Source of the DNA: Saccoglossus kowalevskii
Taxonomy: Eukaryota; Hemichordata; Enteropneusta; Harrimaniidae
DNA length: 40,275 nt
Assembly (NCBI RefSeq): GCF_000003605.2
Contig: NW_003140812.1
Span: forward strand, 832,133-872,407
Reading direction: 5' to 3'
Shown one piece after another: positions 1-12,227 of the stretch. Both the position numbers and the translations under genes were made by a program. Numbering within the stretch: the first letter of the stretch is position 1; every line of letters starts with the position of its first letter. The notes under the pieces are model-generated. The model was not told where the DNA came from, searched no databases, and saw only the letters and a program-made list of their open reading frames with translations.

Positions 1-49
1 AAATCTTTATCGCAGGATATAAAATTCATACATCCCATATTAAATCAAA

Positions 50-90
50 ACAACAACAACAACAACAACAACAACAGCAACAACAACAAA
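50..90. repeat. (CAA)n microsatellite
   Basis: About 13 CAA triplets in a row, interrupted once by CAG and ending in an A-rich tail. It lies just left of the first recognisable block of copy A. A shorter CAA tract occurs at 37690-37727, with no wider similarity seen between the flanks. No function is implied. Confidence 0.95.
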
Positions 91-192
91 ACAATAAATT
101 TAAACAAATGAAGAGAAAAACACGAATATATGTATGCATATGCGCAACGTTTTTGTTCGTATATATTCCCACCCAAGAAAACACTGAACTGC

Positions 193-620
193 TGATGATA
201 TCAGCTACAATAACACAGTATCAGCGCCTCCTATCGTTAACCTGTATAATAATATACAGCTGTCACCATTGCATGTACAATTTGTACTGGGATAAAGATC
301 CAACGAATGGACACGTGGTTAAAGTAACAGTTATTTTGTATCGTACTCATGTCTGCCCAGCGTACCTGTGTCACGATTAAAACTCAAATAACATGCCATA
401 AATGCTCAATCTCGTTAATATATCGATATAATGTGATGAACTTACCAATGTTCATAATTTATTTAAAACAATTCATGGTCCACTTTCGGTCATTTACTTC
501 ATTCCTGTGCGCGTTAAAAAACACAGTTCTTGTTCTGTGCACGTGAATATATTACTTATTTTGTTTTTTAAAAACCTTCTCCAATAATGGTTGCTGATAC
601 ATTTGTGTTTACACACGGCG
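193..620 (+). repeat. Duplicated block 1, copy A (partner 6907-7266)
   Basis: It pairs with 6907-7266. Both begin with GATATCAGC followed by CACAGTA/CACAGTAACA-type sequence, pass through a CGTACTC-GTC-GCC stretch and AAATGCT near 404/7096, and end with CTTCTCC plus GGTTGCT and a TACA-rich tail (572-620 and 7220-7266). No clear partner was seen in copy C. Indels are not multiples of three, so the block does not look coding. Confidence 0.75.
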
Positions 621-2627
621 CTCGCATAATAGTCTCAATTGCCCACATACTTCTATACAAAATAGACGATAATGCAGATAACAACGTTATGTATGTAACA
701 CCGCATATATAAATTCGTAACATTGTGATATTTTCGACCACCAATTGCATTTCATTCATATCACACTAATATTGTATGTATATCAATCCTCAATCACTAA
801 TAAGTGCAAAAAATAATAGAAAGTATCATATAATGGCTTTAGACTTTAATTATCGGTGATTCATCATATTTTTGTTCGTATGAGAGAGATTGTGTCCGAT
901 TACGTAAACAACTGGTGTATTCGTTCGAATTGTTTTTCCCGACGACTATTTTGCGGTACATTGTATCAAGCATTCACCTGCAAATAACAATATTTTTAGG
1001 ACTATACATGATAGGATCGTACTTAAATAACGGAATAAAAACCACAATAGACTATTGAAAAGTATTTTAGCTTACAACGAATGTTCATTTGAGACTGTTA
1101 AATAAATATTACGAAGTGGATATATCGTTATTAATAATTAAACCAGTTTGCCCTTTATTTAGTTGCATGCTGCTTTTTATGTTATAACCAGTGGAATAAT
1201 CTTGATCAATGTAGCGAATAATAAATTATTTTATCCTTATTTCCGTCTCATGAAATGTGGAATAATTATATTATTGAGTATATTATGGAGTATAATATAT
1301 TCACTTCAACGTATTTAAAATGCCATTCAACCCTAAATGATCTTAAGGAACAGGAACGCTATCCTCTCACAAATAAAGGAATTTTATTGGATCAATTCAT
1401 CGCGGAATTGGCCCGTAGATTAATTCATTTTAGAAGAACGGCTTCCAGAATTAAATCTGTTTGAGCTACCATTACGATATATCAGATTATGATCTAGTTC
1501 ATCATTAGTGTTGACACATCTAATTGGAAATTCATGATACTTTAAATGACCTAAGTGTTTTATTATTAGTATTAAACAACCTAGGGAGTTTCAGTTTATA
1601 GCAATTTATAGAGTCGCTCAATATCTTATACTCTCATCGCCTCTTGGTGTTTTTCCTTAAACGTGATTTCTTCCACCGATTTAAAATCCAACTCGAATAA
1701 TTTGAGATATTTGGTGTCATTCTCATGGTTGTTTCAAATATTTTTGTGGAGCTGTGTAAGTATAGGCTAGCGCGGCATTCGTCATGAGTTCTAATAGTAT
1801 GACACGAGTTTAAAATAAGGTATGACCTCATTTGATAAAATAAATGAAAGGCGATATCATTCTACAAATGACTAATAACATTCTAATAATAATGTCGGGT
1901 CAACTATATACAGACTTAACAGTCCCCGAATAAGAATACTTTTATTGTTGCTCATATTAATGCATAATGCATCAGTTCTATGTGGAAACACGCAACAAAA
2001 ATAATCCTGATGGGTTGCACTGTAGAATTGCTTTGTTACACGGTAACACAGTGAACGCGGACGTCTGTTGTGTTTTATTCAGATCTATTTCAATCCTCTC
2101 CAGTTAAATGTATAGTCTGAGTCAATTCGTTGGTAATTAATTTTGCTAACGACTTACCCGTGGATACAATTCGAATCTCAATTGGGAATAAAAAAAAATT
2201 TCCATTGATGACAATTCACGAACCTTATTTTCTATATTATTACTATTAATTGTTAAGATTGCAAACACATGTATTTTAAAAAGATGAATTACATTTTTTA
2301 TATTTTTAAGTTCATCTAGAATACCATGCCATGCTTTGTTTTAAGTTTCTAGGTTTAAAACCATTATTTAAATTAGTTAAAACAACATTTTAGTCATATC
2401 ACTGGCCCCCATTTGCAGAATACAAAAGTAAAATGACTTTTTCACGTGGACATGTATACATTGACACAGTTACATGCAATTCACATGAACTGCAATAGGA
2501 ATATGAATATTCACACTTATATAAGTATACCAATTAGTTAAGACATAAGTTATTAAGAAATTATGTTAATATGTACAGTACATAGTATCGTATTATGTCA
2601 TTACAAAAAAAATAACAAAGGTGCTAA

Positions 2628-3010
2628 TGTATGATTTTGGAAAGTCGGTCAAGTATACATTTGCAATGCACCAAGCGACAAGAGTCTTAATGTGCTAGTG
2701 TTAATGGGTCTGAGACAAGGACATGTTTACCTTAAGACGAACCAATTTCAGCAATCGTTAACTTTTATTTTCTCATAAACACCTCTATGACGTAGCATTG
2801 AATTGTAACACTTATACTGATTAGTGTTCACCAGAAAACTCAAAAGCAGGCGTGATTATCTAAATGTTTTATTTATTTCAATCAGAGTTAGTCAATCGTC
2901 AACATACGAACATAACACAAAATAAATATCTTTCGAAGGTCGTTTCAATTATGTGTTCCTGGATGCGTTTTAGTGACATGAAATTACGGGTATCTGGAAT
3001 AACTCATTAA
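2628..3010 (+). repeat. Duplicated block 5, copy A
   Basis: It has partners at 12228-12600 (B) and 23655-23990 (C). Shared landmarks are GTCGGT followed by a CATTTGCAATGC/CATTTACAATGC stretch, GACAAGAG, GGACATGTTTA, AACACTTATACTGATT, AATGTTTTATTT, and in A and C a closing GGTCG...AATTACG...ACTCATT segment. This is one of the two best-conserved blocks of the unit. Confidence 0.85.
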
Positions 3011-3576
3011 TCTTCTGGAGATCGATTATTATATATATGTATAAGCGTATATGACTCCCCCTGTGCTGATTGAGAGGAATTTCACAATGCACCACCATAA
3101 ACTTATATATTCCACAGCATTTCCAATGTTATGCCTTCAATTACATCGATTACCATTTCGAATGTGTGTCATACACCATCTTCTTTCGCTTTCTTACCAA
3201 TCTCTGTGGTATTACTTGCAAGGCAAGACAAGACGTAACAGTATATCTACACGATATCTAATCTTCTACAATCCAAGAATACACAATAATATATAACCAA
3301 TGACAAACAATGTTATGACCTGAATGCATAAGGCAGTTATTTACGAATCACTTATCTACAGAAATGTCATATCATTTCGTCGTTTTTTACAGACCCAAAT
3401 GCAATTGGCTTATAAATGCGTGAATTATGTTTGTCATTGGGTCGGGCATTTTACCAAACTACTATATATTTTTGATTTTAGTGTCAAAGAAGTGTTGTTT
3501 AATAATTTATTAATCCATATTAATGTGTACCATTTCATTGACTGTTAGTAATTGTTATCCGATTGTGGTCCACTTA

Positions 3577-3600
3577 CATATATATATATATATTTATATA
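3577..3600. repeat. (TA)n microsatellite
   Basis: A short run of alternating T and A with one T interruption, lying between blocks 5 and 6 of copy A. No partner run is present at the matching place in B or C. Confidence 0.8.
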
Positions 3601-3837
3601 CATTATGTTCTTGCGTAAGGATCTATGGAATTTATTACAATGCACGAATAAGTGTGAATATATGACATGCGCCATGCGCCATGCTTTGAGGTTTCTCTCA
3701 TCCAGAGCTGAAATTAAATTAATTACCACTCTTCCTGGCGGTGTTTCTACACACATTTTTACTATTCACCAAACTGCGTTATTATGTGTTCATTGCTAAT
3801 TTGCTAGCGGTGCACGTGCCAGTCTGCTTTTCTCACA

Positions 3838-4335
3838 TGATAAAAATATAAGACGGAAATCCTTGCTCATTAACGTCTATACGTAAGGTTAACGCTGAAG
3901 TCACGCTGCCGCATCAAGGATTTGCAAAATAGCTTCCTTCCTATAAATTAATGAAAGTTAGAACGGGCTGTTTTATTTGTTAATTGATTGATGGATATGG
4001 GTACGATTGGCAAGTCTTCGTTATAGTAACTGAATGAACTGACATACGATCAGGTCGAGTGACTAATTTATTGTCTTGTAGTTTCATCACTTTTTCATTC
4101 TTATCTACTCTTACACAATATAGCATTCTTAATCTTCAGTTGGCTCCGCATTTTCTAATAATCTAATTAATATGTTCAAAGACTCCAATAAAATCTTTCT
4201 TCCTCTAGCAGTTGACAAGTGTTTAGACAAATTGTTTTGATACATGCGATTTTAACACTTCAGTGCATGTCCAAATTTTCCTACTAGAGTGAACGAAATT
4301 ACATCTCCAATAACTAGTAATTTGACTGTTGTTCG
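3838..4335 (+). repeat. Duplicated block 6, copy A
   Basis: It has partners at 13495-13965 (B) and 24806-25318 (C). The shared run includes AAGACGGAAAT (A and C), a CGCTGC-TCATCAA segment, TTGTT-ATTGATTGA followed by GGATATGG, GTGACTAAT/ATTGACTAAT, TCATC-C-T-TTC, AATATA-CATT-TTA and CAGTTGACA. Identity by eye is about 70% over more than 400 bp with few large gaps, the clearest three-way match in the window. Confidence 0.85.
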
Positions 4336-4394
4336 ATTTGATTAGAGCTTTTAAAATTTGAGCAATTCAACCATTAATGAATCTTACTGCATTG

Positions 4395-4860
4395 AATTCA
4401 ATCAATCAAAGATGTAACATCGCATATTCTTCAAACAACTCTTTTGATGAAGTAAAATGCTATGCCCAACCAACAATATTATATGTGTTTTATCTTTAAA
4501 TATAAGTCAGAGGTATATTCATGGCGTTCGAATATTTTAATAAATGTCATTGACATACTAATGTATAGGATAGGATGTTTAAAAATGATATCGAATATAT
4601 TTATTTGAATTGTATATTGACTGAGAGAAAGTATTACCGTACCTATTTAATATCTTCTCATCGCGAGTAGTACTTCATAAATCAATACAATGCAAACTGT
4701 TCCAATTACATTGGTTTAATAATGTTATGGAATGACTCGCAATCATTTTTTTTCAAGTTACACAGCTAAACATATTTGACACATGTTAATGTGTATGTGA
4801 AATTATGCACATTTATTGTTTGGGTAATCTGCGTGTAATACTAATATATATGGATGAATA
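4395..4860 (+). repeat. Duplicated block 7, copy A
   Basis: It matches 14038-14430 (B), and its first 90 bases match 25380-25470 (C). Landmarks are ATTCAATCAA followed by GATGTAACATCGCATATTC (A and B, identical), CAACAATAT/CAGACAATGTTAT, TTATTTTAATAAAT, ATCTTCTC near 4655/14263, GACACATGTT and TTATGCACATTT. These long identical words make the A/B relation safe. Confidence 0.85.
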
Positions 4861-5030
4861 CTAACTATGAAGACCTATTTGCGATAATGATAAAATACAG
4901 ATAAATAAATTTACTAAACTAGTTCATTGCAGTACACGCCTTGTACACAAACAAGTACGAAAATGCTGCGAACATTATTCAGCTTAGTGCCTAAAATATA
5001 TAGAATTTTAAATAGAATTACATTATCTAT

Positions 5031-5300
5031 TTACAACTAACTGGATATGATGCACATGATTGAATAGATTCGTATAAAACCATATAATCAGGTCAGGTGG
5101 TCTAAATAATTATGTGCATATATACAGAGATTTATTATAGATTCACATTTACTGCTAACTGGATACTGTGCACAACAGACCAATTTAGATACATTATTAG
5201 CTGGTCAAGTTACCACAATGATTGAGTGTTTACCTAATCCACAGATATTCAATTCGCATTTAGTACTAACTGGTAATGTGCACATTATTTACGCACTACT
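5031..5300 (+). repeat. Minisatellite with ~110-bp period, copy A
   Basis: Three degenerate tandem units start near 5031, 5145 and 5255. Each carries CTAACTGGATA (or CTAACTGGTAA) followed within a few bases by GTGCACA or TGCACA. The two complete units also carry a GGTCAGG/GGTCAAG word and AATTATGTG/AATGATTGAG downstream. Copy B holds a shorter version at 14781-14900. The array therefore probably existed before the duplication and changed unit number afterwards. Confidence 0.75.
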
Positions 5301-5342
5301 CACTGGATAACAAATGGTTATTTATTTCATACTCAACACACT

Positions 5343-5440
5343 CGAACAGTATGAACATACGGCTTTTAACAATGTGTATAATCTGTCATGCAATTGACGC
5401 TCAATGAAATGTATTATATAACCACAAAATTATGTGAATT
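5343..5440 (+). repeat. Block recurring at 33019-33118
   Basis: This segment just after the 110-bp array of copy A matches 33019-33118 on the same strand. Landmarks are CGAA-A-TA-GA-CATA-GGCTTT, GT-TAATC-GTCATGC, ATTGACGCT and AAATTATGTGA, in the same order at nearly the same spacing. It may be part of the duplicated unit or an independent dispersed repeat. Confidence 0.6.
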
Positions 5441-6906
5441 TGCCAGCATCACAAAAGTCTCCACGATGTTTGGCGAATATGCTAACCATTGTGCCACACA
5501 TCCGGAATTATTGTGTATTATATATACATATTTATTTGCATATTTGTCTATTCCATGGCCTATATATATATTTGCATACCGATACAATATTTTTTCTATA
5601 ATTATAGCAAAAATAATATGTGTTACAACTATAATTTTGAAATTCGTACAAGGTAGTCAAATGCGATGATATAAAATGTATACATATATTTCATATGTAA
5701 TTTAGTTTCCAGTATTTATATTGCTGTTCAACGTTCCTTAAGCATTGTGAAATTTGTTCCTGATGGTTCGGAGGCAAAAATGTTAATCATGCTCTTGGTA
5801 TCTTAGAGAAGATATTGATTATAGGCGATGGCTTGAATGAATATTGAAAGATGGTTTTTGTGATAAATGTAACAACTTCATGACAATATCATCTATATTT
5901 TCATCTAGGTTTGATTATATTCGGTAGAATTTTAGGTTATTATATTGTGTATATTGTTTGGCGACCAGGGTTTCCAATGACGCATTGTCATTCTCAATGT
6001 CATACACAGTGTATGAATGCCAGTATTAAACAAAATCTGTCTTTCAGTGACGTCAAAACTGACAAAAGGCTTGCATGTCGCTATCCCCCAATGTCAATGT
6101 CCGCCATATAGTGTAATTGAAACATAAAATCTCATCTTCATGACAAATTTCCTTTCTTTGCACTTCTACCATAATAACGTATGTCAGCTCGATCTGAACA
6201 AAACACCAAACTGCTGCGATACGTTGTCTTGCTACACCTGTAGAATCTTACTATCCAATGGTACAATTGAATAGATAGCAGTATCTGGTCAATAAGCGGC
6301 CCATAATGCCCATAATAATAATTTGGTATACGATTGTGACCAACTCGGCTTCAAGCACTCTAGTGTGTCTGTAATATAAACAAATCATAATAATATAATA
6401 GCAAAAGTTCAATGCCGTTCAAGTTTTGTTAATTTGTCCCATCGACATATTCACATAAACTTTTATTTCCCATTGCGTTGATATGGAAAGTAGACAACCA
6501 ATAAATTGTAAGCGCTTCTTTTATCGCCACAAATCTGTGATGTCGGGCGCAAAACATTCACTAATTCAGCTGAGTCAGAGTAGGTAATACAATGACCATA
6601 AATAACGGTATTATCATTGAACGCGTGTTAGGTAGTTATGCAGTATTTTTCTGCCAACGTGAATAGACGAAATGAGCATATAAATAAATACAATTAATAG
6701 CATTATCACTCGACTATTAAATATCCATATTTAGCATGCCGCACATTCGAAGGTAACTACTTATATTAGGTACGAAATTTAGTTCTTCTGTGCCACTGTG
6801 ATTGTCAGAAAATTTGGTGGCGTTGTATTGGTATACAAATTGTTCCTTTTCAAGCAGAATGTATACGCCCCAGACATATTCTTATAAAAGCATAAACGCT
6901 ACGTCA
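5441..6906. other. Unassigned A+T-rich spacer between copies A and B
   Basis: About 1.5 kb with no long open frame and no repeat that I can place. The matching interval of copy B (14.9-17.85 kb) is about twice as long and I could not align the two. The A/B junction must fall in here or just before 6907. A weak word match around 6545-6575 with 14640-14665 (CAAAACATTCACTAATTCA versus AAAACATTCACTTATTCA) is suggestive only. Confidence 0.5.
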
Positions 6907-8149
6907 CGATATCAGCCACAGTAACACTCCATAGGCTCCGCATATCGTGTAGATATAACATATATCATAGTAATAATGCATGCCTGATCAGATCTAACAA
7001 ATGAAAACGTGTTTAGAATAACAATTATCATATACCGTACTCCTGTCAGCCAAGCCCATCTGTGTCGTGAATAAAACTCGCATAGTAAGGCACAAATGCT
7101 ATATCTCGTATTATGATTTATGATCAAGTTGTGCGAGATTTACCAATTTACGTGCGCTAAAGACAAAATACGGTGCTTTTTTACGTGCGGTTGAATTGGT
7201 CGACTCATTTTGTACCGAGAAATCTTCTCCATTAAAGGTTGCTAACATATTTACATTTACACATGTACTTTGTATATCAGGAATTCGACTATCAATGCAC
7301 GCCGTGATTACGCGGATAAATTCTGTAATGAATTTGACGATATTGCCTCTTTCATAATTCATAGTTCAGCTGTGACAGGACATTTTCCGTTTAGCTGTTA
7401 TATTTCCAGAAATGGGGCTAGCTTAGAAATTAAAATCTGGGTTCATATGATCGACCCAGTTTATTTATGAAATGTCATGTACCACGTTGAGGAAATGATA
7501 AGTTTTCGGTGACCAAAAGATGACGACAATGCATTTTTATTATAAATCACTAAGTGTTTTGTTTCACAGCACCGTGTAGCAGAATATTTCATTATATTTA
7601 TTGGAATCTACAACAAACTAATAAATTAAGTTTATCAATTAACAAAAGCGCCGTATCTGACAAGTGTTCCCATGGTAACGATGATATGGGAATATTTGTG
7701 ACTTCACGTATAAATAGGCCATCAAAAAACTGCGCCTGGTTTTATCACGATTTTAACCTTAAACACAATATACCATAACAAATAACATATTATTTTTGGC
7801 TTGATATCGCAGTGGAGAAACATAAACAGTTTCAACTTTTATTACATTAATTATTTTGTGGCACATATCATGCAAATTCGCAAATCAAAAGAACTATCTC
7901 GACTATCTATGAAATAGTGTACACAAATGACGTACTTACCCATGGATTGTATATTACAAAATATCTCAAATGCAAATATCACTATCAATATGTACGCAAG
8001 TTTTCTTTATTTCTAGTTCACGCAGCGTTTTCAACATTAAAATTGATGGAATAACCTTGACCACTGTAATGAAAAATAAATTGTTTTATCCGTACGTCCG
8101 TCTCATGCAACGCTAATATGTATGGAGTATAGGTAGAGAGATATTTCTT

Positions 8150-8160
8150 GGGGGTGGGGG
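8150..8160 (+). repeat. G-run in duplicated block 2
   Basis: GGGGG-T-GGGGG follows GATATTTCTT. The C copy has GAAATATTTGCTGGGGGG at 19671-19688, so a G-run is shared by B and C. It has two runs only, so it is not a convincing intramolecular G-quadruplex by itself. Confidence 0.8.
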
Positions 8161-9176
8161 TGTTATTATATTCCCGGAAATTGCACACTCGAGCAGAAAA
8201 TGATTAGGATATAAAGTCTGATTTTTAACTTCAAATATTCAACCTATTGTACGTAATTCAACCCTAATTGGTTTAAATATTCATTCTGTTCATATAAACA
8301 CGCCCCTTCCCAAATAAAAGGTTTTTATAGGATTAATTTATAGCAGAATAGGCAGATTTTAACGTTTTAGAAACGGCTTTCTAGATTGTATCTGATTGAA
8401 CGACCAACATATCATGGTTTAGTTCATCATCAATGTTGACACATAAAATTGGAGCTCTGTGATATTTTAAATAAAAGTTTTTTAATGTTAAGGTTTAAAA
8501 CATAGAGGCTATCGGGTTAAGGCCAACAGGATATAAAATAATTTATAAAGGCAATTAATGTATTCGTATCCTATCGACTTCGTACTGTTTTAATTCAGTG
8601 CCGCCTTGCCTTGTATTGTTTTGCCTTAAATATGACGCGATTCACCTGTTAATCTGTTGTGGTGAGCTAGCTGAACAAATATACTTATCTCGTCGTGCCT
8701 TATAATTCATATATTCAGCGCTATTTCGACGTAGAACGACATGACGTTGTATTAAGATATGACTTGATTTTATTAACTGAATGACGATTTTGATTAACAG
8801 CGTTTTCCTTTCGGTTTACTTCGTGGATAAATACGCAATTGGGTCTTATAAATGCAAAATCAATACATCACTAATTGAAACTTCAGTGTTAATATAATCA
8901 CGTCTATTTTAAAACAACTTGTAGAGTTAACATGCGAACTTCAATACGTAATAACGATGTTTGATGATCCGATTAAAACAATATTCAAACTGAAATTAAA
9001 ATCAGTCAAGCATTTAGAAACAGAATGAACTGTTTCCGAATCAGAACACTGCTCCAATTGATAGATGACCATAAAAGTACTTCGATGACATCAGTTCTCA
9101 GTGGAAACACCCACGATAGTAAAGACTGCACTGTAAATCTTGGGAGAACTTCCACACCGTTTTAATTGAAAGCACA

Positions 9177-9204
9177 CTATTGCAATTAAAACTATTGCAA
9201 TTAA
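9177..9204 (+). repeat. 15-bp tandem duplication
   Basis: CTATTGCAATTAA is repeated with a 15-bp period. It sits at the right-hand limit of recognisable A/B similarity (about 9140), where the B-specific (or A-deleted) sequence begins. Confidence 0.8.
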
Positions 9205-12130
9205 TGTGTACTATATCATAAAACAACTTTATGTTCTAGCAAAACAGTAGTGTTTTTAGAATTTTTAGAAAAGTGAGAGTTATTAAAACACTTGTTGATG
9301 AATATTAAGCACATTGTGAACATTAGATTCATTTTCTTCATAGCTATTCTTTTTGGCCGGGACTCAATGTTGAATCCATTCAATATGGTAATTACCACAT
9401 ACTTGTGCAAATTTGTGTATAATTTAAACTTGATCCTCTAAGTTTCTAATAATACATAACCATTAAACTGTTAGTTAGAAATTTCATTAATACAATAAAT
9501 ATAATATGAAAACAAATATTGAACAATAATTTAGTTTGCTACTTCTTTGCAAACATTTTGAGATACATTTCGTGAACGACCGTTTTCACGATGAACACTA
9601 TTTTATGTTGCTTGTTCAAGTAAGTGGTAACTTTTGTCGTGCGTACGCTTATCAAACGATTGAATTATACTATCGGGAGAGTGTGGACATATAGAATACC
9701 CGTTAAAGAAGCAGCAACAACTTGCACCAAATGATGCATTTTAGATTGTCTGTGGAAAGAAGGGAACTGGAAGTTATCCTAAATAAGCCTGAAGGTATGA
9801 TGATATTGTTACTCCATTACGACACGTGTGGAAAGTTTAATTGATTGAGCAAGCATCGGTACTTGTGTAGTGCATTGGTATTTGCAGCGGTCTGCATTCA
9901 TTTCATTATACACGGGTTGAACTCAAACTCATGCATGCATTTACAGAAACAGAGAATTTCATAGAGCATAAGTTCATTTTCGACATTCCCAAGATACATG
10001 ATCTGAGTTACAACAAAAATTCAAAGAAATGTTAGACAGAAAATTGCAGTTCAATTTGTGTAAATGGTGTTTGATCATATTTTTGTTTTCACATTACATA
10101 TGCGTTACTTTTTATTTTATTATTATTTTACATCACATATTTCTGATTCAAATACCACATTGCTTGAAACAATAATGATAATTAATTAAACATTACTCGC
10201 TGGATTTTTGTAATATTATACTTTTCAGCTGACAAGATGATAAGGCTAATATTGGGAAATAATTGTGTCATAGTAATATAGGTTAATATAGTTTTCTCTT
10301 CATCAATGCCAGAATAACTATGATTAGATAAACATAGCTTTAAAATACCACACTTTAAAAGTGGGGAAACTAAACAATCAAACCATTAGACGGATAGACA
10401 TGTGAAAGATGAATAAAATGTACATATGCAAATTCGAGGTTTGAGTGAGTATAGGATTGTAATAAAGTAAATTTTCTTTGAAATTATTGATTTTCTGGTG
10501 GAAATACTTTTCTAAATATGTATCTAGTGAGATGACTTTTTCAAAGAGTTACACTTGTCCTCGTTTGTGACACTTTTCTACGTGCCATGATCATAAACAC
10601 TTTACAAAATCTGTGTCTAGTAAACACTGTCTATATACATGTTCCAGGGGGAAACACTTTACAAAATGTGTTTTTTGCATGTAGGTTTTCTTGTAAATGT
10701 ATCTAGAAATTAAAATATAAGCCACATAGACACGTATACGCAGAGCTAGATACGTAATCAAATAAAGAACGACCGTTAACTAATTGGGACATCAGTAACC
10801 CAACAGTATCGCTTTCACCAGTATATATGCTTAATCTCTCGATATTCTTAATTACCCTGTAATGAAATGTCAAGATTTCCGATAGTCATTTTATTCTGGC
10901 CGCCCACAGATGATAAGACTGAAACATGTAATACTGTAATTTGAATGACTGGAAAGCTGGTAAAAATAATGAGGTTGTTTACAAAATCAGAATTTTAGAA
11001 AGAATTCAGTGATTTATAAAAGAGACAAAAACGGCTGTGGTTATCAACGTGTTCTGTCAATGTGGCAGTATTCAAGTGCCTGATCTTTCAAAGTTCATCG
11101 CATCTCCCGGTAGGTACTACATACAATTATAATATCTGAAAATATAGGTTAAAGTGACTGCAGACAGTTTCTGTAGCTGGCAAATATTGAATACGTAGCT
11201 GACAGCGCATGATAGCAAACGAGAGCGATATTTTAGCTGACGTTTTTTTACCTTTTGAAAAGGTGTACAATATTTAATTGGTTAGCAATATATCGGAATA
11301 CAGGCCCTCTTACATCGTACGCTTCGGCAAATATGCTTTATGATTATTTTTGCTCGAGTTTTTATTGACCAGGAAGTCAGGCCAAATGTCAAACAGAGAC
11401 AATAACTCAAGTAAAATAACACGAGTACAATATTTTGTTAGTTCCTGGAGCCATAGGCTGCAGGGTAAGGCGTATTATTTTAATTCCTATATATGACACA
11501 TGATTTCTAAAAGCAATCCGAATGAAAATAGATTTTTTAAGCTATGCAATGCCAGTTTTAAAGAAGTGGTCCTTATCATCTCATGTTATTCTTTATTGCA
11601 ACATTCACCGCAGGACGAATCAGAATTATGTATCTCACCCAAGCCATCTTGTATGTATCAAATTACGTTACATGAAAACTATCTATAAAGGTACTCTGAT
11701 GTTGCATTTCATATTTGTTAATGGAGTCCTCTATGTATTATTTTCAATCTTGCATTGTGGTAACGTCTTTATCATGTTGATTGTACATTGACGTGACCAA
11801 TTATAAACATACATCATTTCCATTCACAGTCATCTACGTTAATTACTTGGGCTTACACTTTTGTAACGTCACATCAAAGTACAAAAACAATATCACAATG
11901 ACCAAATCTTTAATTAAATCACGATTTGTCTGCTACTCAATATTTATCTTGCATATATGTCTTGACGCCTGCATGATTTTTTGTAAGTTGAAATAAAATT
12001 TCACAACAGATCGTGAGCGCACATCATATTTACTGTTACTGAAAAAATATACACCCCATATATATATAACTGTAAATGTAAGCGACATGGAATGAAAATT
12101 GTGATACAGTTTTTGTTGTTGACGCTAATA
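9205..12130. other. Segment of copy B without a recognisable partner in A
   Basis: About 2.9 kb of A+T-rich DNA lying between blocks 4 and 5 of copy B. Copy A has only about 0.6 kb at the same place. Copy C has about 3.5 kb, but I could not align it with B. No open frame has protein-like features. A loose repeat at 10500-10680 is the only internal structure I can point to. Confidence 0.55.
10500..10680 (+). repeat. Degenerate short repeat
   Basis: Three loose copies of a word of the form GAAACACTTTACAAAATGTG start near 10500, 10596 and 10651. The first two are followed by TGTCTAGTAAA or TATCTAGTGAG. The identical core AAACACTTTACAAAAT occurs in the last two. Irregular spacing suggests a decayed array. 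Confidence 0.5.
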
Positions 12131-12227
12131 CCAATTAAGCTAAGACGGAAGTTATATGAAATTAATACTAATATGTGTTATCGGAGTTAATATATGAATT
12201 CAGAGCAGCAATCACATATGCTGATGT

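Larger units (their letters stand above)
193..5300 (+). repeat. Copy A of a long tandemly duplicated non-coding unit
   Basis: This is the leftmost and shortest copy of the duplicated unit. Blocks shared with copies B and/or C, in order, are 193-620, 1110-1256, 1436-1630, 1765-2033, 2628-3010, 3838-4335, 4395-4860 and 5031-5300. All have their partners in the same order and orientation further right. The gap between blocks ending at 1630 and starting at 2628 is about 1.0 kb here but about 3.6 kb in B and C, so A has lost, or B and C have gained, about 2.6 kb. All reading frames are short and not shared between copies, so I read the unit as non-coding. The left edge may lie outside the window. 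Matches were found by eye, so block edges are uncertain by tens of bases. Confidence 0.8.

Noticed and set aside
1-15. AAATCTTTATCGCAG at the window start is identical to 12891-12905
   Set aside because: A single 15-base match between two places is expected by chance in 40 kb of A+T-rich DNA. The sequence on either side does not align.
108-380. 90-codon ATG frame at the left end of copy A
   Set aside because: The homologous interval of copy B (6.8-7.1 kb) aligns at the DNA level but has indels that are not multiples of three and no matching frame.
2160-2190. ATTCGAATC resembling a tRNA T-loop (B box)
   Set aside because: No A box at the right distance, no acceptor or anticodon stem can be paired. 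No tRNA was found elsewhere by the same test.
8150-8160. G-quadruplex candidate
   Set aside because: Only two G-runs are present; four would be needed within one strand segment.
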